From Candidatus Hydrothermarchaeota archaeon (GTDB lineage: Archaea > Hydrothermarchaeota > Hydrothermarchaeia > Hydrothermarchaeales > WAQR01): a DNA stretch of 7,758 bases. The stretch is taken from assembly GCA_015520145.1 (NCBI GenBank), contig WAQR01000007.1, forward strand, positions 1-7,758. The letters run 5' to 3'. This document shows positions 1 to 4,175 of this stretch, piece by piece (position 1 is the first letter of the stretch; the number at the start of each line of letters is the position of its first letter). A program made the position numbers and the translations under genes. The notes under the pieces were generated by a model, which was given only the letters and a program-made list of their open reading frames with translations, ran no database searches and was not told where the DNA came from.

Positions 1-25
1 CCGGGAAGGATATCACCTAGGTTCG

Positions 26-54
26 GCTAAAAACTGCTAAAAAAACTGCTAAAA
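26..54 (+). repeat. Cluster of three GCTAAAA elements
   Basis: The heptamer GCTAAAA occurs at 26-32, 36-42 and 48-54, the last two each preceded by ACT. By eye the heptamer recurs only in the spacer after the three-gene operon (3061-3067 direct, 3102-3108 inverted). The cluster lies about 55-80 bp upstream of the TATA box. It could be a degenerate tandem repeat, a regulator site array or simple A-tract DNA; the sequence alone does not decide. The first in-frame stop in frame 1 (TAA at 28-30) is also here, so the tail of an upstream gene ending in the repeat cannot be excluded. Confidence 0.5.
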
Positions 55-102
55 ACCATGCAATATCACTATCTCAACTTCAAGCACAGCCCCTATCGGC
101 AC

Positions 103-116
103 AAAAATTTTAAATA
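103..116 (+). promoter_or_regulatory. Archaeal BRE/TATA promoter of the cytochrome operon
   Basis: TTTAAATA at 109-116 matches the archaeal TATA consensus (TTTAWATA) exactly, and the A-rich stretch at 103-107 fits a TFB-recognition element just upstream. Start of transcription is expected about 25 nt downstream of the box centre, near 137-140. That would give a leader of about 40 nt that contains the Shine-Dalgarno site at 162-168. No comparable promoter is evident before the second and third genes, so the three genes are probably one transcript. Confidence 0.7.
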
Positions 117-161
117 TATGTTGGTTTAATTCTAGCTGGTAAAGTCGAGTCTGGTATTTCC

Positions 162-168
162 AGGAGGT
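162..168 (+). promoter_or_regulatory. Shine-Dalgarno site deciding the TTG start
   Basis: AGGAGGT lies 9 nt before the TTG at 178. It is the strongest ribosome site in the window and is the main reason to accept a TTG start; the first in-frame ATG is at codon 97, past the first haem motif. Confidence 0.8.
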
Positions 169-177
169 TCTAATAAC

Positions 178-903
178 TTGGACAGCAAGAGAAACAAAAC
201 AGGGACAGATAGGACAGATAAGACAGGAATTGTGAAAGGATTTATCTTCATTTTAATACTTTTATCTCTATTTTCAGGGATTGTATACGCGAAATCTGAC
301 CTCGCAACAGGATCCTATAGGTCAAGTGCGGACATAGAGAACATAGATGGAAAAGCTGGTGGAACAGGTGATGGGGAAACCGACAATTGGATTGATCGGG
401 TAGATGAGTGGACCGATTATAGAACTGAAAAGTCAATATATTACCCATGCTCGCGGTGTCATGACAGGATGGAGACAAATACCACGGTTCGCACACTAAA
501 AGATGCCCATATAACCGTGGACTTAAAGCATGGGGGAGGGATACTGTGGTGTCTCCAATGCCACAATCCAGATGACAGGGATACATTTATACTCTACAAC
601 GGTAAGTCGGTGGGATGGGACAATCCATCGAGACTATGCGGCAAATGTCACGGGCAGATATACCGCGACTGGAAAGACGGGATACATGGAAAACGCACAG
701 GTTCATGGGAAGATGAGGGAGGGAAGAATGTTTTTCAATGCATAAAATGTCACAACCCACACGACCCGACATTCAAACCCATAGAACCAGAGGCCCCGCC
801 TGACGAACCCGCCAAATCGCCGACAGTAGGCGAGCTGCCGATATTGGTGTTTTTAGGTATTGTTACATTCCTCGGTTTAGTGTTGTTTGCAGTAAGGAGA
901 TGA
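178..903 (+). CDS. Membrane-anchored, secreted tetrahaem cytochrome c
   Basis: This is a 241-residue electron carrier on the outer face of the membrane. Four CxxCH haem c motifs are visible: C91-H95, C125-H129, C154-H158 and C188-H192. Exactly four other histidines exist (H111, H118, H170, H195), enough for bis-His ligation of every haem. A basic n-region and a hydrophobic core (about 21-36) precede a likely cleavage site after A38. A Pro/Glu-rich linker (about 201-215) leads to a C-terminal TM helix (about 220-238) ending in Arg-Arg, so the haem domain is tethered outside. The start is TTG, set by AGGAGGT; GTG at 232 would give a shorter, tidier signal peptide but has only a weak ribosome site. 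It heads an operon with FeS and NrfD-like genes and occupies the place of DsrJ or NrfB. DsrJ is trihaem with unusual ligation, so this is an analogue rather than a clear DsrJ. The cytochrome call is near certain; the partner outside is unknown. Confidence 0.93.
   Translation: MDSKRNKTGTDRTDKTGIVKGFIFILILLSLFSGIVYAKSDLATGSYRSSADIENIDGKAGGTGDGETDNWIDRVDEWTDYRTEKSIYYPCSRCHDRMETNTTVRTLKDAHITVDLKHGGGILWCLQCHNPDDRDTFILYNGKSVGWDNPSRLCGKCHGQIYRDWKDGIHGKRTGSWEDEGGKNVFQCIKCHNPHDPTFKPIEPEAPPDEPAKSPTVGELPILVFLGIVTFLGLVLFAVRR
203..228 (+). repeat. In-frame 9-bp tandem repeat in the signal-peptide n-region
   Basis: GGACAGATA is repeated head to tail at 203-211 and 212-220, followed by a partial third unit (AGACAGGA, 221-228). 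In the cytochrome frame it codes Thr-Asp-Arg/Lys triplets, making the n-region unusually long and polar. The unit length keeps the frame, so copy-number change would be tolerated. Confidence 0.7.
895..900 (+). promoter_or_regulatory. Shine-Dalgarno site inside the end of the cytochrome gene
   Basis: AGGAGA lies 9 nt before the ATG at 910. The same six bases are the last two codons (AGG AGA, Arg240-Arg241) of the cytochrome, just before its TGA. They thus serve both as the positive membrane-stop residues and as the ribosome site of the next gene. Confidence 0.75.
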
Positions 904-909
904 AGACTG

Positions 910-933
910 ATGCCAGATGATATGCCAGATGAT
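910..933 (+). repeat. Perfect 12-bp tandem duplication containing the start codon
   Basis: ATGCCAGATGAT occurs twice head to tail (910-921, 922-933), giving Met-Pro-Asp-Asp twice and two in-frame ATG codons. The first is 9 nt and the second 21 nt from the Shine-Dalgarno site, so the first is preferred. Either start leaves the Tat motif intact. Confidence 0.85.
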
Positions 934-1821
934 GAATCCAAAATCACGAGAAGACGCTTCCTGAAAAATATGGCACAAAGCGCTGCCATTATAGCGATTC
1001 CAGGATTCCCGCCTGGAACCACTGTGGATGAGATCCTGCAATGGAATTTCAAGGAGATGACACCTGAAGAGAAAAGAGAAGCAGTAGAAAGGCTTGAACG
1101 CAGGTACAGGGAGCAATTCAAGAAAGACGTGACGGTCAGGACAACCCCTGCAAGAGAGGATGTTTTATTTGGATATGCATTGAATATTAAAAAGTGCATT
1201 GGATGCAGGCGCTGTGTTTATGCATGTATGAAAGAAAACAACCAGTCGCGCGACCCGCAAATCCAGTGGATAAGGGTACTGGAATTCGAGGACGGGACGA
1301 TGAACCTGGAAGAAAGCGAGCATTACTACAGGCCGAAAGAAGTGCCGGAGAAAGGACATTACTACATGCCAGTCCAGTGCCAGCAGTGCGAGAACCCGCC
1401 GTGCGTCAAAGTCTGCCCGGTACAGGCAACATGGAAAGAGCCTGACGGGATTATTGTTGTCGACTATAACTGGTGCATCGGATGCAGGTTCTGCATCTCT
1501 GCCTGTCCTTACTGGGCGAGGAGATTCAACTGGGCAGTGCCACATCTCCCGGCAGATGAACTCAATACCAGCACCCACTATCTCGGAAACAGGCCCAGGA
1601 TGAAAGGGGTTGTAGAGAAATGCACGTTCTGCATCCAGAGAACAAGAGAAAAAGGTGGGCGTTATCCTGCATGCCTGGAAGCGTGTCCTGTCGGTGCAAG
1701 GAAGTTTGGAAACCTCCTGGACCCGAATAGTGAGATAAGGAAAGTTATAGAGAAAAAGAGGGTTTTTAGATTGAAAGAAGAACTTAATACAGAACCCAAA
1801 TTCTTCTACTTTATGGACTGA
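910..1821 (+). CDS. Tat-exported ferredoxin-like subunit with four [4Fe-4S] clusters (DsrO/NrfC/HybA type)
   Basis: A 303-residue electron-transfer subunit. Residues 13-19 (TRRRFLK) form a twin-arginine motif, followed by a short hydrophobic stretch (about 22-33), so the folded protein should be carried to the outer face. Sixteen cysteines form four cluster sites: C96/C99/C102/C106, C157/C160/C165/C169, C189/C192/C195/C199 and C238/C241/C255/C259. This is the pattern of the DmsB/PsrB/NrfC/DsrO superfamily. The last site has 13 residues between its second and third Cys, where DmsB has 11. It starts 6 bp after the cytochrome stop. The NrfD-like gene follows with a 12-bp gap from its stop to the preferred ATG. 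In known complexes such a subunit docks on NrfD and passes electrons between quinone and a catalytic or cytochrome partner. No catalytic subunit is nearby, so the tetrahaem cytochrome is the likely partner. The exact subfamily cannot be settled by eye. Confidence 0.92.
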   Translation: MPDDMPDDESKITRRRFLKNMAQSAAIIAIPGFPPGTTVDEILQWNFKEMTPEEKREAVERLERRYREQFKKDVTVRTTPAREDVLFGYALNIKKCIGCRRCVYACMKENNQSRDPQIQWIRVLEFEDGTMNLEESEHYYRPKEVPEKGHYYMPVQCQQCENPPCVKVCPVQATWKEPDGIIVVDYNWCIGCRFCISACPYWARRFNWAVPHLPADELNTSTHYLGNRPRMKGVVEKCTFCIQRTREKGGRYPACLEACPVGARKFGNLLDPNSEIRKVIEKKRVFRLKEELNTEPKFFYFMD

Positions 1822-1824
1822 GGT
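1820..1824 (+). promoter_or_regulatory. Shine-Dalgarno site deciding the NrfD-like start
   Basis: GAGGT overlaps the TGA of the FeS gene (1819-1821). It abuts the TTG at 1825, too close for use, but lies 9 nt before the ATG at 1834, the same spacing as in the other two genes of the operon. Confidence 0.7.
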
Positions 1825-1833
1825 TTGAAAAAA

Positions 1834-3081
1834 ATGAAGCTGATAGATTTCGTCATAGGTTTCGTAAAACTCGCATTAAAAGGGAGCCCGAGGTATTATG
1901 CATGGATTGGGGCGCTGTTGGTTCTGATGCTCCTTGGTGCATATACTTATATCTACCAGTGGATGAATGGTTTAATACTGACAGGTATGCGTGACCAGGT
2001 ATCCTGGGGATTTTATATCGCCAATTTTACGTTCCTGGTAGGTGTGGCAGCAGCAGCGGTAATGATCGTTATACCAGCGTATATCTATAACTACAAGCTT
2101 TTCAAGGAGATTACAATCATTGGAGAACTCCTTGCAGCATCTGCAATTATAATGGTCCTCACCTTCGTTGTAGCAGACCTGGGGCGTCCGGACAGGTTTT
2201 TACATCTTATGCCTCTTGTCGGGACGCCCAATTTTCCTCGTTCGATACTCACATGGGACGTCATCGTGCTTAATGGATACCTTATATTGAACATCATCAT
2301 TCCTGGATACGTGCTTTACAAAGCGTTTAACGGGGAAAAGCTGAACAGGAAATATTTCCTGCCTATAGTATTCCTCTCGATACCCTGGGCAATAAGCATT
2401 CATACCGTAACAGCTTTTCTATACGGCGGTCTTGGTGCAAGACCGTTCTGGAATACGGCTGTCATGGCGCCCAGGTTCCTGGCATCTGCTTTTACAGCAG
2501 GACCTGCCCTGATAATTATTGTGGCACAGGTGATAAGGAGATATACCAATTTTGATATAAAGGACAGGGCGATATTCAAGCTTTCGGAAATCGTTGCGAT
2601 AGCAATGGTTGTAAACCTGTTTCTGTTTGGGTCAGAGATCTATACGATTATGTATTCTGCAACATCACACGTTGCTTCTCTAGAATATCTGTTTGTCGGT
2701 CTTCATGAGAATACAAAACTGGTGATGTGGACATGGCTGTCCCTTATCCTGGATATCACTGCGTTTATCTTATTACTGTATCCGAAGACCAGGAAGAATT
2801 TTAAGACACTGACCCTTGCCTGCATATTTGCGTTCCTGGGTGTATGGATAGAGAAAGGTATGGGACTTGTCATCCCAGGGTTTATACCGACCCCACTTGG
2901 TGAGGTCTGGGAATACTGGCCAACATTCCCTGAGGCAGTGATATCTCTTGCTGTCTGGGCGCTGGGATTCTTCGTGTATACCATCATCTTGAAAGTGGCT
3001 ATTTCAATCGAGACAGGAGAATTTAGAAAACAGCTTTGCATGGACGAATGTGAGAGTGAGGCTAAAAGCCGAGAACACTAA
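1834..3081 (+). CDS. nrfD: NrfD/PsrC-family polytopic quinone-interacting membrane subunit (DsrP/HmeB-like)
   Basis: A 415-residue integral membrane protein from the ATG at 1834; the TTG at 1825 would add three residues. About ten hydrophobic helices are seen, roughly at 23-43, 56-83, 94-116, 140-163, 174-197, 213-234, 252-272, 295-315, 325-348 and 366-390. Family marks are the D-L-G-R-P-D segment at 115-120 and the WGFYIANFTF-type helix at 58-67. The Glu/Tyr-rich E268-Y270 to H279 stretch and the KGMGLVIPGFIPTPLG segment at 341-356 remind me of DsrP/HmcC-type members. Relatives take electrons from, or give them to, membrane quinols through the partner FeS subunit and bind no haem themselves. 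Here the partners are the two genes upstream. In a methanogen-related archaeon the pool could be methanophenazine or menaquinone; the sequence does not say. The short tail carries two cysteines (C402, C406). The last codons lie in a direct repeat and hairpin shared with the spacer. The symbol denotes the family, not proven orthology to E. coli NrfD. Confidence 0.88.
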   Translation: MKLIDFVIGFVKLALKGSPRYYAWIGALLVLMLLGAYTYIYQWMNGLILTGMRDQVSWGFYIANFTFLVGVAAAAVMIVIPAYIYNYKLFKEITIIGELLAASAIIMVLTFVVADLGRPDRFLHLMPLVGTPNFPRSILTWDVIVLNGYLILNIIIPGYVLYKAFNGEKLNRKYFLPIVFLSIPWAISIHTVTAFLYGGLGARPFWNTAVMAPRFLASAFTAGPALIIIVAQVIRRYTNFDIKDRAIFKLSEIVAIAMVVNLFLFGSEIYTIMYSATSHVASLEYLFVGLHENTKLVMWTWLSLILDITAFILLLYPKTRKNFKTLTLACIFAFLGVWIEKGMGLVIPGFIPTPLGEVWEYWPTFPEAVISLAVWALGFFVYTIILKVAISIETGEFRKQLCMDECESEAKSREH

Positions 3082-3109
3082 ACGATTAGGCCATGCTTGG
3101 GTTTTAGCC
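3060..3109 (+). terminator. Possible hairpin at the end of the electron-transfer operon
   Basis: GGCTAAAA at 3060-3067 is the perfect inverse complement of TTTTAGCC at 3102-3109. After one G-G mismatch the stem can continue with 3069-3073 against 3096-3100 (one G-T pair), leaving a loop of about 22 nt. The stem starts inside the coding region and encloses the TAA. There is no T-run of the kind seen in archaeal intrinsic terminators, only TTTT within the stem. It may be a terminator, an mRNA 3'-end stabiliser or simply part of a repeat family; the terminator label is tentative. Confidence 0.35.
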
Positions 3110-3144
3110 GAATCAGATGGTAAAAGCTAAGAACACCAAACAAT
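3063..3144 (+). repeat. Imperfect 24-bp direct repeat spanning the end of the nrfD-like gene and the spacer
   Basis: Copy 1 is at 3063-3086 and copy 2 at 3121-3144, offset 58 bp. They match at 20 of 24 positions and all four differences are transitions. Copy 1 contains the last codons and TAA of the nrfD-like gene; copy 2 lies just before the GT2 start. A local duplication of the gene's 3' end, or two copies of a genomic intergenic element, would both fit. Confidence 0.75.
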
Positions 3145-3155
3145 GAAATTATATT

Positions 3156-4175
3156 ATGGACGCAAAAGAGTATCCGAAAGTTTCGGTAGTCGTGCTAAAT
3201 TATAATGGGAGACTGCACCTAAAAGAATGCTTTGAATCATTAATGGAGCAGACTTATCCAGATTATGAGGTCATAATGGTAGACAACGCGTCTACGGACG
3301 GTTCTGTTGAATATGTCAGGGAGAATTTCCCGCAGATAAAAATCCTCGAGCTTGAAAAAAATTATGGGTTTGCCAGGGGAAACAATGAAGGGGCGTGGGT
3401 TGCAGAAGGTGAGTATATCGCATTTTTGAATAACGATACAAGGACCGAAAAAGACTGGCTGGCAGAACTTGTAAAACCAATGAAAAGTGACCCCAGCGTT
3501 GCTATATGCGGGTCGAAGATGATGTTGTTTGACCGGCGGGATATCATCAACCACGTGGGCGGTGAGATCACGATAATCGGGGCTGGTGTGGACACAGGAC
3601 TTTTAAAGGAAGACAGCAGGGAGTTCAATGTTCAAAAATATGTGGGTTTCGCGTGCGGCGGTGCCACCCTGGTGCGGAAATCTGTATTTGAACAGCTTGG
3701 AGGTTTTGATACCGATTATTTCATATATTTCGAGGACGTGGACCTTGGATGGAGGGCATGGCTTTACGGCTACAAGGTGGTTTATGTACCTACGTCAGTG
3801 GTCTACCACAAGTTCGGAGGTACTGTTGACAAGGCGATTGACGCAAGCGGGTACATGAGGGCGTTCCTCTGCCAGAAAAACAGGCTGGCAAACCTTATCA
3901 AGAACTGCGAGATGTCAAACGTATTTAAGGGGCTTGTGGTCTCTCTTTTCTACGACATATGGAGGATAGGCTCATTTGCATATCTAAGAGACAGATATGG
4001 AATAGCGGCTGTACTTAAAGGGTACTGGGCATGGATAACAAACCTGCCTGGCCTTATAAAGAAGAGGCGCGTGATACAGGCGGAAAGAAAGGTATCAGAC
4101 AGATACATGAAAGAGATGGGGCTGATTATGCCTCTAAGCGCCGGGATAAAGGAATATTTCAGGCTGCATCATTGA
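3156..4175 (+). CDS. Family 2 glycosyltransferase (WbbL/rhamnosyltransferase-like)
   Basis: A 339-residue enzyme predicted to move a sugar from a nucleotide donor to a surface glycan or lipid-linked acceptor on the inner membrane face. GT-A fold marks occur in order: VSVVVLNYNG at 9-18, VDNASTDGS at 42-50, NYGFARGNNEG at 69-79 and the metal/nucleotide motif FLNNDT at 90-95. The acceptor-side block is the ACGGATLVR stretch from 166, then GGFD at 182-185 and the FEDVDLGWR segment at 192-200, whose acidic residues supply the usual catalytic base. H218 in VYHKFGGT (216-223) is a common family feature. The C-terminal 100 residues are amphipathic and basic, probably membrane-associated, without clear TM helices. 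No Shine-Dalgarno site precedes the ATG; the spacer is A-rich, so it may be leaderless or weakly translated. Donor and acceptor sugars cannot be told. Its 3' end overlaps the convergent membrane gene by 7 bp. Confidence 0.9.
   Translation: MDAKEYPKVSVVVLNYNGRLHLKECFESLMEQTYPDYEVIMVDNASTDGSVEYVRENFPQIKILELEKNYGFARGNNEGAWVAEGEYIAFLNNDTRTEKDWLAELVKPMKSDPSVAICGSKMMLFDRRDIINHVGGEITIIGAGVDTGLLKEDSREFNVQKYVGFACGGATLVRKSVFEQLGGFDTDYFIYFEDVDLGWRAWLYGYKVVYVPTSVVYHKFGGTVDKAIDASGYMRAFLCQKNRLANLIKNCEMSNVFKGLVVSLFYDIWRIGSFAYLRDRYGIAAVLKGYWAWITNLPGLIKKRRVIQAERKVSDRYMKEMGLIMPLSAGIKEYFRLHH
4169..4175. other. 7-bp convergent overlap of two coding regions
   Basis: The + strand GT2 gene ends with TGA at 4173-4175 and the - strand GT-C-like gene ends with TGA at 4171-4169, so the 3' ends share TCATTGA. 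There is no space for a terminator between them; each transcript must end inside the other gene. Confidence 0.9.

Noticed and set aside
26..54. CRISPR-like or integron-like array
   Set aside because: Units are only 10-12 bp, vary in A-run length, and have no spacers or associated genes.
232..234. GTG as start of the cytochrome gene
   Set aside because: It gives a neat short signal peptide, but the ribosome site is weak, whereas AGGAGGT sits ideally before the TTG at 178.
750..1199. 149-codon open frame on the - strand
   Set aside because: It lies antisense to the cytochrome and FeS genes, whose Cys/His motifs are unmistakable; its translation shows no recognisable domain.
1165..1578. 137-codon open frame on the - strand
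   Set aside because: Shadow of the FeS gene with no ribosome site or domain.
2703..3041. 112-codon open frame on the - strand
   Set aside because: Antisense to the NrfD-like membrane gene; no motif or promoter.
178..3081. A genuine DsrJOP segment of a sulfite-reduction complex
   Set aside because: Order and families fit, but the cytochrome has four ordinary haem motifs instead of DsrJ's three, and no dsrM, dsrK or dsrAB is in view. Only 'DsrP/DsrO-like' is supported.
3121..3127. TAAAAGC as a TATA box for a leaderless GT2 transcript
   Set aside because: The distance to the ATG is roughly right, but the match to the TATA consensus is poor and the segment belongs to the 24-bp repeat.
3147..3155. 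AT-rich AATTATATT before the GT2 gene as a TATA box
   Set aside because: A TATA box here would start transcription about 20-25 nt inside the coding region. It is more likely just an AT-rich initiation region.
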